Shown: positions 34,919 through 44,393, counted from the stretch's first letter. The stretch: DNA of 64,000 bases from Kribbella sindirgiensis (GCF_004331435.1 NZ_SJKA01000003.1:248001-312000), one strand, 5' to 3'. Numbers and translations are program-made. The notes: generated by a model not told the origin, from the sequence alone.

Positions 34919-35718
34919 TGAGCGTCCTGGAAATGCGCGACGTCGTGAAGGAGTACCGGCTGCGCAACGGTCTGCGGACCACGCGGCTGCGCGCCGTCGA
35001 CACGGTGAGCTTCGAACTGACACCGGGCCGGACGATCGCGCTGGTCGGCCAGTCCGGGTCGGGCAAGTCGACGATCGCCAAGTTGCTGATGCAGCTCGAA
35101 CGGCCGACGTCCGGAGCGATCCTCGTCGACGGCGAACCGATGCAGTACCACGGTGCGCGCGCGGCGGCGTACCGGAAGGCTGTGCAGATGGTGTTCCAGG
35201 ACCCGTTCGCGTCGCTGAACCCGTACCACACGATCAGCCATCACCTGGAGCGTCCGGTGAAGCTCCACCACCCGGACTTCACCCGTTCGCAGGTTGAGGA
35301 GCGGGTACTGGAACTGCTCCGCCGCGTCCGCCTCGACGAGGACTTCGTGCACCGCAAACCGCACGAACTCTCCGGCGGCCAGCGCCAGCGTGTCGCCATC
35401 GCCCGCGCCCTCGCGCCCGAACCGGCGATCCTGGTCGCCGACGAACCGGTCTCGATGCTCGACGTCTCGATCCGCCTGGGCGTCCTCAACCTCCTCGCCA
35501 CCCTCCAGCGCGAGGAGAACCTGGGCGTCCTCTACATCACCCACGACCTCGCCACCGCCCGCCACTTCAGCGACGAAATCATGGTGCTGTACCACGGCCA
35601 GGTCGTCGAACAGGGCCCCGCCGACGACGTGATCCTCAACCCGCAGCACGAGTACACCCAGCTCCTCGCCGAAGCCGCCCCCGCCCCAGAACGCCGCCTG
35701 ACCGAACTCGGCCCGTAA
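34918..35718 (+). CDS. ABC transporter ATPase, DppF/OppF type
   Basis: The ATG at 34918 overlaps the previous stop (TGATG), giving 266 residues. Walker A is GQSGSGKST, Q-loop MVFQDPFASLNP, signature LSGGQRQRVAIARAL, Walker B ILVADEPVSMLD and switch His in YITHDL. It is last of the importer operon. The DNA after it is palindrome-rich and separates it from the convergent glmM. Confidence 0.93.
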   Translation: MSVLEMRDVVKEYRLRNGLRTTRLRAVDTVSFELTPGRTIALVGQSGSGKSTIAKLLMQLERPTSGAILVDGEPMQYHGARAAAYRKAVQMVFQDPFASLNPYHTISHHLERPVKLHHPDFTRSQVEERVLELLRRVRLDEDFVHRKPHELSGGQRQRVAIARALAPEPAILVADEPVSMLDVSIRLGVLNLLATLQREENLGVLYITHDLATARHFSDEIMVLYHGQVVEQGPADDVILNPQHEYTQLLAEAAPAPERRLTELGP

Positions 35719-35746
35719 ACAACAAGCGGACCGTCGGACCTGGCGC

Positions 35747-35854
35747 GATCGGCAGCTCGACAGGATGTGTCGGGTGGCCGGGTAGTGCACCAGAGCGTTA
35801 ACGCGCCCGCGCGTACAGCGTCCCACCGGTGCACTACCTGTCGAGCTGCAGATC
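35747..35854. repeat. ~108-bp palindromic repeat, second copy at 15190
   Basis: The outer arms GATCGGCAGCTCGACAGG (35747-35764) and CCTGTCGAGCTGCAGATC (35837-35854) pair at 17 of 18 positions. Inner arms GGTAGTGCACC (35781-35791) and GGTGCACTACC (35828-35838) pair perfectly. A GCGTTAACGC palindrome (35794-35803) sits in the loop. The end sequence and spacing recur at 15190-15291, so this is a dispersed element rather than one operator. No reading frame for a transposase is inside. Confidence 0.75.
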
Positions 35855-35878
35855 ACCCCGCGAACACCCACCCTCCGC

Positions 35879-35966
35879 CACACGAGGGGATATCCCCTGG
35901 TGTTGTGGGTTCTCCCCTCGCACACCAACGGAGAAGGCACAACACGAAGGGATATCCCCTCGTGTG
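35879..35966. repeat. 88-bp imperfect palindrome with two GGGATATCCC cores
   Basis: Arms 35879-35915 and 35930-35966 (37 bases each) pair at 33 positions around a 14-base loop. Each arm itself contains a smaller palindrome centred on GATATC (CACGAGGGGATATCCCCTGG and CGAAGGGATATCCCCTCG), so the DNA can fold as one long hairpin or two short ones. It differs in sequence from the repeat at 35747. Confidence 0.75.
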
Positions 35967-36025
35967 CGGGGGCTCCGGTCGCGCTCGGTCGGCGCCGAAG
36001 GGCCGCTCTCTGCCAGCCCTGAAGA

Positions 36026-36064
36026 CAAGTACGCCGGACAGCCAGGTGGCTGCCGGCGTACTTG
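36026..36064 (-). terminator. glmM transcription terminator hairpin
   Basis: CAAGTACGCCGG (36026-36037) pairs perfectly with CCGGCGTACTTG (36053-36064), with an inner AGCCA/TGGCT stem. It begins 7 bases past the glmM stop on the minus strand. There is no U-run, as is common for actinobacterial terminators. Confidence 0.8.
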
Positions 36065-36071
36065 TACGTCG

Positions 36072-37418
36072 TCAGAGCTTCAGTGCGGAAGCGACCACGT
36101 CCGCGAGGGCGTGGGCGATCTCGTCGGCCGTGTCCGAGGACTCGGCTTCGACCATGACCCGGACCAACGGCTCGGTGCCGGACGGGCGGAGCAGGACCCG
36201 GCCGGAGTCACCCAGGCGCGTGGTGGCCTCGGTGACCGCGGACTGCACCGCGGGGTCGGTACCCGCGCGGGACTTGTCGACGTTCTTCACGTTGACCAGG
36301 ACCTGCGGGAGGCGGGTCATCGCACCGGCCAGATCGGCCAGGCTCTTCCCCGTCTGGGCGACCCGGGAGAGCAGCATGACCGCGGTCAGCGTGCCGTCGC
36401 CGGTGGTCGCGTGATCGGACAGGATCACGTGCCCGGACTGCTCACCGCCGAGCTTGTGGCCGCCGGCCTTCATCGCCTCGAGCACGTACCGGTCGCCGAC
36501 CTTGGTCTGCTCGACCGCGATCCGCTCCCGGACCATCGCCTGCACGAAGCCCAGGTTGCTCATCACGGTCGCGACCACGGTGTCGTTCGACAACCGGCCG
36601 CTGTCCCGCATCGCCAGCGCCAGGATCGCGAGGATCTGGTCGCCGTCGACGAGCTCGCCGTTCGCGTCCACCGCCAGGCAGCGGTCCGCGTCGCCGTCGA
36701 GCGCGATGCCGACATCGGCGCGGTGCCCGACGACCTCACGCTGCAGACCCTCGATATGCGTGGATCCGCAGTTCAGGTTGATGTTCAGCCCGTCCGGGGC
36801 GGCGGCGACCGTGATCACCTCGGCGCCGAGCCGGCGCAGTGCCTCCGGCGCGGTCTGCGAGGCGGCGCCGTTCGCGCAGTCGATCACGACCTTGAGACCG
36901 TCGAACCGGTTCGGCGCCGAGCGGACCAGGTGCGAGACATACGTCTCGAAACCCTGCCCGTCGTCGGTCACCCGGCCGACGGACGCGCCGGTCGGGCGCT
37001 GCCACTCCTCGTTCATCCGGGCCTCGATGGCGTCCTCGATGACGTCGTCGAGCTTGATCCCGCCGCGGGCCAGGAACTTGATGCCGTTGTCCGGCATCGG
37101 GTTGTGGCTCGCGGACAGCATCACGCCGAGATCGGCGCCGGTCGAACCGGTCAGATGCGCTACGGCCGGGGTCGGCAGTACGCCGAGCCGGACCACGTCG
37201 ACGCCGGCGCTGGCCAGACCGGCCACCACGGCAGCTTCCAGGAACTCACCACTGGCACGCGGATCCCGGCCCACAACGGCGCGTGGCCGGTGCCCTTCGA
37301 AGGCACCGGCCTCGCCGAGTACGTGAGCTGCCGCGACCGAGAGGTCGAGCGCCAGCTCCGCGGTCAGGTCCACGTTCGCCAGGCCACGGACTCCGTCCGT
37401 GCCGAACAAACGCCCCAT
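36072..37418 (-). CDS. glmM: Phosphoglucosamine mutase GlmM
   Basis: GlmM converts glucosamine-6-phosphate to glucosamine-1-phosphate, the entry to UDP-GlcNAc and peptidoglycan. The 448-residue protein has the opening [18 protein letters not shown], the phosphoserine loop [16 protein letters not shown], the metal loop [10 protein letters not shown], the sugar loop GGEQSGHV and the phosphate-binding [12 protein letters not shown]. It lies 7 bases after rpsI, the usual actinobacterial rplM-rpsI-glmM order. Spare GlcNAc-6-phosphate from the MurQ route could feed the same pool after deacetylation. Confidence 0.97.
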   Translation of the reverse strand: MGRLFGTDGVRGLANVDLTAELALDLSVAAAHVLGEAGAFEGHRPRAVVGRDPRASGEFLEAAVVAGLASAGVDVVRLGVLPTPAVAHLTGSTGADLGVMLSASHNPMPDNGIKFLARGGIKLDDVIEDAIEARMNEEWQRPTGASVGRVTDDGQGFETYVSHLVRSAPNRFDGLKVVIDCANGAASQTAPEALRRLGAEVITVAAAPDGLNINLNCGSTHIEGLQREVVGHRADVGIALDGDADRCLAVDANGELVDGDQILAILALAMRDSGRLSNDTVVATVMSNLGFVQAMVRERIAVEQTKVGDRYVLEAMKAGGHKLGGEQSGHVILSDHATTGDGTLTAVMLLSRVAQTGKSLADLAGAMTRLPQVLVNVKNVDKSRAGTDPAVQSAVTEATTRLGDSGRVLLRPSGTEPLVRVMVEAESSDTADEIAHALADVVASALKL

Positions 37419-37425
37419 CAGGTGA

Positions 37426-37947
37426 TCAGCGCTTGCTGTACTGAGGCGCCTTACGGGCCTTCTTGAGACCGGCCTTCTTGCGCTCCTTGATCCGCGCGTC
37501 GCGGCTGAGCAGACCGGCCGACTTCAGGCCCTTGCGGTTGGCCTCACGGTCGGCGTCGTTCAGGCAGCGGGCCACACCCAGCTGCAGCGCACCGGCCTGG
37601 CCGGTGATCCCGCCGCCGTTGATCCGGGCGATCACGTCGTACGAGCCCTCGAGGCCCGCGACGACGAACGGCTCGTTCACGTGCTGCTGGTGGACCTTGT
37701 TCGGGAAGTAGACGTCGAGGTCCTTCCCGTTGATCTTCCACTTGCCGGTGCCCGGGACGATCCGCACGCGAGCGACGGCCTCCTTGCGACGGCCGGTGGC
37801 GCCGGCCGGGTTGATGACCGCGACCCGACCCGTCTCGGCGCGCTGCTCCGGAGCCGGGTTCGTCTCGGAGGTGTAGGCGACCGGGCCCTCGGTGTCGATG
37901 GGGACCTCGGTGTCGAACTCTTCGGTCTCGGTGGTGATGTCGCTCAC
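37426..37947 (-). CDS. rpsI: 30S ribosomal protein S9
   Basis: The GTG at 37947 (GAGGATT ribosome site) gives 173 residues. The first ~45 residues are an acidic extension ([20 protein letters not shown]) absent from the 130-residue E. coli protein but usual in actinobacteria. The S9 core begins at [17 protein letters not shown] and ends in the universal tail KAPQYSKR, which reaches the P-site tRNA. It is co-transcribed with rplM and glmM. Confidence 0.97.
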   Translation of the reverse strand: MSDITTETEEFDTEVPIDTEGPVAYTSETNPAPEQRAETGRVAVINPAGATGRRKEAVARVRIVPGTGKWKINGKDLDVYFPNKVHQQHVNEPFVVAGLEGSYDVIARINGGGITGQAGALQLGVARCLNDADREANRKGLKSAGLLSRDARIKERKKAGLKKARKAPQYSKR

Positions 37948-37982
37948 GCTGTGAATCCTCGTTTACCTGGTTCGTCGATCGC

Positions 37983-38426
37983 TTACTGGGCGATCTGGGT
38001 GATCTCGAACGGCTTCGGCTGCTGCGCCGTGTGCGGGTGCTCCGGACCGGCGTAGACCTTCAGCTTGGTCAGCAGCTTCCGGCTCAGGCGGTTCTTCGGG
38101 AGCATGCCCCAGACGGCCTTCTCGACGGCCTTGCGCGGGTCCTTGTCGAGGATCTCGCCGATCGGCGTCGCCGTCAGACCACCCGGGTGACCCGAGTGAC
38201 GGTACGCCAGCTTGTCGGTCCGCTTGGTGCCGGACAGGGCCACCTTGGAAGCGTTGACGACAACGACGAAGTCGCCGCCGTCCACGTGCGGAGCGAACGT
38301 CGGCTTGTGCTTGCCGCGCAGCAGGGTGGCGATCTGGACGGCGAGCCGACCGAGCGTGACGTCGGTGGCGTCGATCACGTGCCACTCACGAGTGACGTCA
38401 GCAGGCTTCGGGCTGTACGTGCGCAC
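37983..38426 (-). CDS. rplM: 50S ribosomal protein L13
   Basis: The GTG at 38426, with GAAGG ten bases upstream, gives 147 residues (normal length). Hallmarks are [46 protein letters not shown] and [15 protein letters not shown] longer frame upstream lacks L13 homology. It is first of the rplM-rpsI-glmM operon. The 284-base gap to citrate synthase holds both divergent promoters; I see no gene in it. Confidence 0.97.
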   Translation of the reverse strand: MRTYSPKPADVTREWHVIDATDVTLGRLAVQIATLLRGKHKPTFAPHVDGGDFVVVVNASKVALSGTKRTDKLAYRHSGHPGGLTATPIGEILDKDPRKAVEKAVWGMLPKNRLSRKLLTKLKVYAGPEHPHTAQQPKPFEITQIAQ

Positions 38427-38710
38427 GGTCGTTGACCTTCGTTTCTCAGAGATTGAACAAACTGGACGTCGGCGAGCGGTCAGCCGACAGGACAGTGTCT
38501 GTACCGGACCTGGAACGCACAACAGCAGCCCAGAATACCGGCGTGGCCACGTTCGGGTCAAAGCGAGCCCACACGCCGAGGGGACCCCGGCTTGGAAGCA
38601 GCTGAGGACCGCACTAGTTTAGCGGTGAAGATTGCAGTCCGAATCGCGTCCCGCCGGCTGATCTACCCTCATTCATCCAGGCGATGACGCCAGCTTCCGA
38701 AGAGGGCATC

Positions 38711-39997
38711 GTGACCGAACAGTCGCTCACCGTCCGGGACAACCGGACCGGCAAGGACTTCGACCTTGCCATCACCGATGGCACCATCCGTGCCGCAGAC
38801 CTCAAGCAGATCAGCGCATCCGACGGCGACGGTGGCCTGGCCACCTACGACCCCGGCTTCGTCAACACCGCCTCCTGCCGTTCCTCCGTCACCTTCATCG
38901 ACGGCGACAAGGGCATCCTGGAGTACCGCGGGTACCCGATCGAGCAGCTCGCCGAGCAGTCGAACTACCTCGAGGTGGCCTACCTGCTGGTCAACGGCAA
39001 GCTGCCGAACAAGGCGGAGTACGAGGCCTGGGCGCACGACGTGACGTATCACACGTTCGTGCACGAGAACCTGAAGACCTTCATGCAGGGCTTCCGGTAC
39101 GACGCGCACCCGATGGGCATGCTGCTGGCCTCGGTCGGCGCGCTGTCCACGTTCTACCCCGAGTCGCGCAACATCTTCGACGAGGAGTCCCGGGCGCTGC
39201 AGATCCGGCGGCTGATCGCGAAGATGCCGACGCTCGGCGCGTTCGCGTTCCGGCACGCCCAGGGCAAGCCGTACGTGTACCCGGACAACGAGCTCAGCTA
39301 CACGGCGAACTTCCTGTCGATGCTGTTCAAGATGAGCGAGCCGAAGTACGCCGCCGACGACCGCCTGGTGCGGGCGCTGGAGATCCTGTTCATCCTGCAC
39401 GCCGACCACGAGCAGAACGCGTCCACGAACGCGGTCCGCGCGATCGGCTCGACCCAGGTCGACCCGTACACCGCGGTCGCCGGCGGGATCGGCGCGCTCT
39501 ACGGCCCGCTGCACGGCGGCGCCAACGAGGCGGTGCTGAAGATGCTCCGCCGGATCGGCTCGATCGACAACGTGCCGTCGTTCATCGAGGGCGTGAAGAA
39601 CGGCGAAGAGCGGCTGATGGGCTTCGGCCACCGGGTCTACAAGAACTACGACCCGCGGGCCAAGATCATCAAGAAGGCCGCCGACGACGTCTTCGAGGTC
39701 ACCGGCATCAACCCGCTGCTGAAGATCGCCGTCGAACTGGAGAAGATCGCGCTGGAGGACGAGTACTTCGTCTCCCGCAAGCTCTACCCGAACGTCGACT
39801 TCTACTCCGGCCTGATCTACGAGGCGCTGCAGTTCCCACCGGACATGTTCACCGTCCTGTTCGCGATCCCCCGCACCTCCGGCTGGCTGGCCCAGTGGCT
39901 GGAGATGCTCGGCGACGGCGACCAGAAGATCGCCCGCCCGAAACAGATCTACACCGGCGCCCGAGGCGTCCAGTACGTCCCCATGGGCGACCGCTGA
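38711..39997 (+). CDS. gltA: Citrate synthase, hexameric type II
   Basis: This enzyme condenses oxaloacetate and acetyl-CoA to citrate. The GTG at 38711 has an AGAGGG site 5 bases upstream and gives 428 residues; an ATG at 38684 is also in frame. The family features are YDPGFVNTASCRSSVTFIDG near the N-terminus, the catalytic His in GPLHGGANEAVLKML, and GFGHRVYKNYDPRA. The end is the usual IYTGARGVQYVPMGDR. It is monocistronic, with its own strong terminator. Confidence 0.96.
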   Translation: MTEQSLTVRDNRTGKDFDLAITDGTIRAADLKQISASDGDGGLATYDPGFVNTASCRSSVTFIDGDKGILEYRGYPIEQLAEQSNYLEVAYLLVNGKLPNKAEYEAWAHDVTYHTFVHENLKTFMQGFRYDAHPMGMLLASVGALSTFYPESRNIFDEESRALQIRRLIAKMPTLGAFAFRHAQGKPYVYPDNELSYTANFLSMLFKMSEPKYAADDRLVRALEILFILHADHEQNASTNAVRAIGSTQVDPYTAVAGGIGALYGPLHGGANEAVLKMLRRIGSIDNVPSFIEGVKNGEERLMGFGHRVYKNYDPRAKIIKKAADDVFEVTGINPLLKIAVELEKIALEDEYFVSRKLYPNVDFYSGLIYEALQFPPDMFTVLFAIPRTSGWLAQWLEMLGDGDQKIARPKQIYTGARGVQYVPMGDR

Positions 39998-40014
39998 CCC
40001 CTCACCAACACCCC

Positions 40015-40050
40015 ACAGCCGCCGCGAACCTCGTTTCGCGGCGGCTGTTC
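40015..40050 (+). terminator. Citrate synthase terminator
   Basis: ACAGCCGCCGCGAA (40015-40028) pairs perfectly with TTCGCGGCGGCTGT (40035-40048) around a 6-base loop, 17 bases past the gltA stop. It is also placed to stop transcription arriving from the convergent oxidoreductase gene. Confidence 0.88.
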
Positions 40051-40109
40051 CTTGTCCCCGGCACGAAGGACGCCGGTACGCCGGGTTGACCTGCGACGAC
40101 GTACGCCGC

Positions 40110-40928
40110 CTACTGTCCGGACAGCTTGGCGACGGCCGGGGCGAGCGCTTCGGCGAAGTCGGCGCCGATGACGAAGTACGAGAAGCCGATCTCTTCGCGT
40201 CGGCGCTGGATCTCTTCGGCAGCCGCCGAAGGGTCGCTCGGGAGGATGACGAGCGAGTCGGCCGCGCGGAGCGCTGCGGTGTCGAGGTCGGGCGGCGCCA
40301 TGAACGGCGCGACACGGTCACCGACGGCGGCCACGTGCTGGGCGAGTTCGAGGTCGCGGCGGCCGGCGAAGTCGCGGACCCGCTGCGTGGTTTCGGCGCG
40401 GTCGTCGTCCGCGGGGAGTACGAACGTGACCGCGTCAGCGACTTCGAGCGCCAGCTCCTGCGCCTTCGGTCCGCTCACCGCCATCACCACCGGCGTGTGC
40501 AGATCGGGGCCGTCGAACTCACGGAGGGCGGTGACGGTCTCGCGCATCCGGGAGCGCCGCTCGGCGAGGGAGACGGCAGGCAGCCCCAGCTCGACCTCGA
40601 TACCGGGTCGGCCGGCGCCGATCCCCATCTCGAAGCGGCCTTCGGTGAGGACCGAGAGCGAGTGCGCTTCCCACGCCGTGCTCATGGGTTCGCGCAGCGC
40701 GGCGGCATAGACCCACGAGCCGACCCGCAGATCAGCAATCGCGGCCGCGGTCGCCAGGGTGGGGGCGAGTGTCGGCTGCCAGGTAGGCACATCGGGCATC
40801 AGCAACGTCGAGTACCCGAGGTCGGCAATCCGCCGCACCCGATCCCGCCACGCCGACAGATCATCACCTACTGGAGCAACAACCCCGAAGCGAAACGGTC
40901 TGGTCACACGCTTGGCCTGCTCGGTCAT
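40110..40928 (-). CDS. LLM-class (luciferase-like, probably F420-dependent) oxidoreductase
   Basis: The ATG at 40928, with AAGGAG upstream, gives 272 residues. The fold is the bacterial luciferase-like barrel: FRFGVVAPVGDDLSAWRDRV, DLGYSTLLMPDVPTW, LRVGSWVYAAALREPMSTA, LTEGRFEMGIGAGRPG. The layout matches actinobacterial F420 enzymes such as the TIGR03621 group. The substrate is unknown. It is a single gene, divergent from the LacI regulator. Confidence 0.87.
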   Translation of the reverse strand: MTEQAKRVTRPFRFGVVAPVGDDLSAWRDRVRRIADLGYSTLLMPDVPTWQPTLAPTLATAAAIADLRVGSWVYAAALREPMSTAWEAHSLSVLTEGRFEMGIGAGRPGIEVELGLPAVSLAERRSRMRETVTALREFDGPDLHTPVVMAVSGPKAQELALEVADAVTFVLPADDDRAETTQRVRDFAGRRDLELAQHVAAVGDRVAPFMAPPDLDTAALRAADSLVILPSDPSAAAEEIQRRREEIGFSYFVIGADFAEALAPAVAKLSGQ

Positions 40929-41230
40929 CGCAGTTCTCCTTGAGTCTGAGTCCTCGTTCGGTCCCTTTGCCCTGTCCACGAACCAGCCACCCAGAATCCG
41001 ACAACCCCACCCAAGAAACCTCCACACCGGCCCCGCAAGCCGTGGGTGTGAACACTCCGCGGTGGCGGTGAGCAGGCAATTACCTGTTCAGCGGCCCCGC
41101 TGGGGGTGCTCAGTACCCAGTGCGCCATCAACCACCCGCCACACCGTGTCCGTTGAGGTTGGTTAATGTCTAGCAAATTAACCAACTATGGGGTGTTGAC
41201 CGGATCTGGGACCAGGTTAATGCTTTCACC
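40929..41230. other. Gene-free gap between oxidoreductase and LacI genes
   Basis: These 302 bases carry no convincing gene. They hold the oxidoreductase promoter side, a weak AGCGG-CC-CCGCT hairpin near 41090, and the strong operator-like dyad at 41158-41186. A third GGTTAA half-site lies at 41215-41220. Confidence 0.6.
41158..41186. promoter_or_regulatory. Operator dyad GTTGGTTAA-N11-TTAACCAAC before the LacI gene
   Basis: Perfect 9-bp arms lie 45-73 bases before the regulator's ATG, in an A/T-rich patch. A further half-site GGTTAA lies at 41215. The site is suited to autoregulation by the LacI protein and control of the whole run to the sulfatase (inference). Confidence 0.65.
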
Positions 41231-42232
41231 ATGAGTAGGGAAGGGCGTACGACGCTTCGGGACGTGGCTGATGCCGCGGGGGTTTCCGTGGCGACGTGTT
41301 CGTACGTGCTGAGTGGGCGGGCGGACCGGACGACCCCGCTTCCCGAGCCGACGCGAAAGCGGGTGGAGGAGGCCGCGCGGCGACTCGGCTACAAAGGAAA
41401 TACCGCCGCTCGGAGTCTGCGGCGGCAGCGGTCGGAGTTGATTGCGATCGTTTACGCGCCACCCGTCGGACCCTGGCTGGACCACCTGACAGCGCAGTCC
41501 GAGGACATCGCCGCCGCCCACGGGTACTCGGTGATCGGGGTCCCGGTACGTCGCCTCGACCGGGCCGCCCAGTCGCTGCGGGTCATCACCCGCGGTCACG
41601 TCGACGGCGCGATCTTCGTCGGCGGTCTGAGCGACGAGCTCGACCTCACCGCGGCTCGCCGGTCCACCCGTGCCCTGATGGCCTTCAGCGACACCCTCGA
41701 ACTCCCGGGTGTCGACGTCGTCCGGAACAACGCCCGTACGGCGCTCGCGGAGGCCACCGCCTACCTGATCGAGGCCGGCCGCACCCGGATCGCGTTCCTC
41801 TCCCACACGGGCGCCCAGGAGGAGCGCTACCTGGGGTACGTCGACGCGCTTCGGCAGGCGGGCCGCGAGGTCGACCCCGGCCTCGTGCGGATCGGCGCCG
41901 CCGCCCGTGAGGACGCCGTACGAGTCGTCCGCGAACTGCTCGACACACCGAACCCTCCGGACGCGATCGTCTCGGAGTCCGACCGCGGCGGGTTCGCGGC
42001 GCTGCAGGCCGCCGTCGACCGGGGCGTCAAGGTGCCGGACGACCTGGCCGTGATCGGTACCGGCAACACCCGGGAGGCGTCGTACTCCCAGCCGCCGCTG
42101 ACCAGCGTCGGCATGCATCAACTCGACTTCACCGAGATGGTCGAGGCGCTGTTCGCGCGGATCGACGATCCCGCGCTGCCGGCCCGGGAGCTGTCCATGC
42201 CCTGGGTGCTGAACCACCGCGCGTCCGCGTAG
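41231..42232 (+). CDS. LacI-family transcriptional regulator
   Basis: The 333-residue protein has the head TTLRDVADAAGVSVATCSYV (residues 7-26) and hinge NTAARSLRRQRS. It has a sensor domain with HVDGAIFVGGLSD, DVVRNNARTALAEATAYLIE, PDAIVSESDRGGFAAL and VIGTGNTREASYSQPPLTSV. It stands first on the strand as the sugar importer and sulfatase, 44 bases before the binding-protein gene, and probably controls them and itself through the 41158 dyad. Confidence 0.92.
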   Translation: MSREGRTTLRDVADAAGVSVATCSYVLSGRADRTTPLPEPTRKRVEEAARRLGYKGNTAARSLRRQRSELIAIVYAPPVGPWLDHLTAQSEDIAAAHGYSVIGVPVRRLDRAAQSLRVITRGHVDGAIFVGGLSDELDLTAARRSTRALMAFSDTLELPGVDVVRNNARTALAEATAYLIEAGRTRIAFLSHTGAQEERYLGYVDALRQAGREVDPGLVRIGAAAREDAVRVVRELLDTPNPPDAIVSESDRGGFAALQAAVDRGVKVPDDLAVIGTGNTREASYSQPPLTSVGMHQLDFTEMVEALFARIDDPALPARELSMPWVLNHRASA

Positions 42233-42276
42233 CTCGCCCCCTGTGCACGCGGTACCTGCTATTCGAAAGGTTTGTC

Positions 42277-43548
42277 ATGCCCTCGTACAACCGCCGCTCG
42301 TTCCTCCGGCTCGGCCTCGGCGTCACCGTGCTCGGCGCGGTCGGGGCGGGCTGTGCACCGGCCAAGCCCGCCTCGAAGAAGGAGGACAGCCGGACGTTCA
42401 CGATCTACTGGAACGCCGGTCACGGGTACCAGGCCTACAAGCAGGTGATCGACCAGTTCGGTAAGGACCACGACCTGCAGATGAACTGGCAGAAGTTCCA
42501 GTGGCCGGACCTGACCACGAAACTGACCGCGGACTTCCGTTCCGGAAACGTTCCGGACCTGGTCGAAGAAGTTTCCGCCGGCACCGGAACGCAGTACGGA
42601 CTGGCCGGCAACGTGCTGGCCCTGGACGAGTTCGCGGCGGCGGACAAGGAATTCGGTTTTCCGGGGGATTTCCTGGACCAGGCCGTCGTCGCCCGTCAGT
42701 ACGAGGGCAAGACCTACTCGATCCCCCTGCACCTGACGGCCAACGGTCTGCTGTTCTACAACAAGCAACTGCTGTCGGCGGCGGGTTCCGACCAGCCGCC
42801 GTCGACCTGGGACGAGTTCCTCGAGGTGGCGAAGGCGACCACCAAGGACAAGGTGTCCGGCTGCGCGCTGAACTCGGACCCGAGCTACGCGGCGCCGTAC
42901 TACAACCAGCAGAAGGTCGACTTCAGCGGCGCGGGCGCCAAGCAGTTCATGCTGCCCGCCGACGGCGCGCTCAAGACCCTGCAGTGGATGCAGGACCTGA
43001 TCTACACCCACAAGGTCTCCCCCGCTCCGGTCGCGACCACCGACTACTCGGGTCCGCAGAAGCTGTTCTCCGCCAAGCGCGCCGCGATGTTCGTCTCCGG
43101 GCCGTGGGACATCGGCCCGATCCGGCAGGGCAGTCCGGACATCGAGCTCGGTCTCGCCGTACCGCTGACCGGCGCCGTGCAGTCCGCCGCGATGGCGGGC
43201 TCCGGCCTGATGATTCCGGCCAAGGCCAAGGACCCGAAGTTGTCCTGGGAGCTGATCACCAAGCTCGCCGCCGTGAAGACCGAGCTCGCTGCGACCAAGG
43301 AAGCCGGTATGTCGATGCCGCGCAAGAGCTGGGCCGCCGACCCCGCGGTGGCCGCGGACCCGAACCTCGCGACGATCGCCAAGGCCCTCGCCGTGGTGGC
43401 GAAACAAGATGTAGCGCTTTCCGCAAGCGGCAAGGCCGCGCAGGTCAACGAGCTGTGGAAGAAGGCCTACCAGCAGATGATCATCCAGCACGCGCCGGTC
43501 GGGCCCGCGCTGGACGACTTCCGCAAGCAGGCCGGGGCGGCGCTGTGA
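42277..43548 (+). CDS. Sugar ABC transporter substrate-binding lipoprotein (Tat type)
   Basis: The 423-residue family 1 binding protein has a twin-arginine lipoprotein signal, RRSFLRLGLGVTVLGAVGAG then Cys26. Core segments are TFTIYWNAGHGYQAYKQVID, VPDLVEEVSAGTGTQYG, IPLHLTANGLLFYNKQLL and KRAAMFVSGPWDIGPI. Tat export implies it folds before crossing the membrane. It is first of a four-gene set (binding protein, two permeases, sulfatase), each overlapping the next. The ligand is unknown; the sulfatase points to a sulfated sugar. Confidence 0.92.
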   Translation: MPSYNRRSFLRLGLGVTVLGAVGAGCAPAKPASKKEDSRTFTIYWNAGHGYQAYKQVIDQFGKDHDLQMNWQKFQWPDLTTKLTADFRSGNVPDLVEEVSAGTGTQYGLAGNVLALDEFAAADKEFGFPGDFLDQAVVARQYEGKTYSIPLHLTANGLLFYNKQLLSAAGSDQPPSTWDEFLEVAKATTKDKVSGCALNSDPSYAAPYYNQQKVDFSGAGAKQFMLPADGALKTLQWMQDLIYTHKVSPAPVATTDYSGPQKLFSAKRAAMFVSGPWDIGPIRQGSPDIELGLAVPLTGAVQSAAMAGSGLMIPAKAKDPKLSWELITKLAAVKTELAATKEAGMSMPRKSWAADPAVAADPNLATIAKALAVVAKQDVALSASGKAAQVNELWKKAYQQMIIQHAPVGPALDDFRKQAGAAL

Positions 43549-44393
43549 TCCGTCGCCGGCAGGCGCTGACCGCCTGGCTGTTCCTCACCCCGGCAGTGCT
43601 GTTCTTCGTCCTGCTGTTCTTCCTCCCGATCGGCAACCAGCTGATGACCGGCCTGTACGACGCCGACGGCGTCTTCGCGGGCCTGAGCAACTTCAGCCGG
43701 GCCTTCCGCGACCCGGAGGTCCTGCACTCGTTCCTGATCACGCTCGCCTACGCGGCCGGCACGCTGGTCGTCGGTACGGCGGTGGGCCTCGGGCTGGCCG
43801 TCATCCTCAACCAGTCCCTGCGCGGCCGTACGCTGTTCCGCTCGGTGCTGCTGATCCCGTACCTGACGTCGGTGTCGATCATCGGCCTGCTCTGGCGGAA
43901 CATCCTGGACCCGCAGGTCGGCATCCTCAACCGGCTGCTCGAGGCGGTCGGCCTGCCCGGGCAGACCTGGCTCAGCACGCATCCGCTGGCGACGATCGTC
44001 GGCATCACCGTCTGGTCCGGCGCCGGCTACACGATGGTGCTGTTCCTCGCCGGGCTGCAGGGCATCCCGGGCCTGTACTACGAGGCCGCGCGGATCGACG
44101 GCGCCGGGCCGTGGCGCCGGTTCTTCGCGATCACGCTGCCGCTGCTCGCCCCGACCACGGTCTTCGTCTCGATCATCGGGCTGATCGGCACGCTGCAGCA
44201 GTTCGCGCTGCCGTACATCGTCACCGGCGGCGGTCCCGGCAACGCGACCTCGCTGTACGCGCACCGGCTGTTCATCGTCGCGTTCAACGACAACGACTTC
44301 GGGTACGCGTCGGCGCTGTCGCTGCTGCTGCTGATCGTCGTCCTGATCCTGTCCCTGGTGCAGCTGCGGATCGGGGACCGGGCCGATGCGTGA
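43545..44393 (+). CDS. Carbohydrate ABC transporter permease, MalF type
   Basis: The GTG at 43545 overlaps the binding-protein stop (GTGA) and gives 282 residues with six spans. Motifs are WLFLTPAVLFFVLLFFLPIG at the N-terminus, EAARIDGAGPWRRFFAITLP (EAA loop) and VTGGGPGNATSLYAHRLF. It forms half of the CUT1 channel. No ATPase gene is linked, so a shared MsiK-like ATPase elsewhere is expected (inference). Confidence 0.92.
   Translation: MIRRRQALTAWLFLTPAVLFFVLLFFLPIGNQLMTGLYDADGVFAGLSNFSRAFRDPEVLHSFLITLAYAAGTLVVGTAVGLGLAVILNQSLRGRTLFRSVLLIPYLTSVSIIGLLWRNILDPQVGILNRLLEAVGLPGQTWLSTHPLATIVGITVWSGAGYTMVLFLAGLQGIPGLYYEAARIDGAGPWRRFFAITLPLLAPTTVFVSIIGLIGTLQQFALPYIVTGGGPGNATSLYAHRLFIVAFNDNDFGYASALSLLLLIVVLILSLVQLRIGDRADA

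Larger units (their letters stand above)
35719..36071. other. Gene-free gap between convergent operons, filled by palindromes
   Basis: No convincing coding frame is seen in these 353 bases. It holds a ~108-bp palindrome (35747-35854), a separate 88-bp imperfect palindrome (35879-35966) and the glmM terminator hairpin (36026-36064), each listed below. Such a dense array may end transcription from both sides. Confidence 0.7.
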
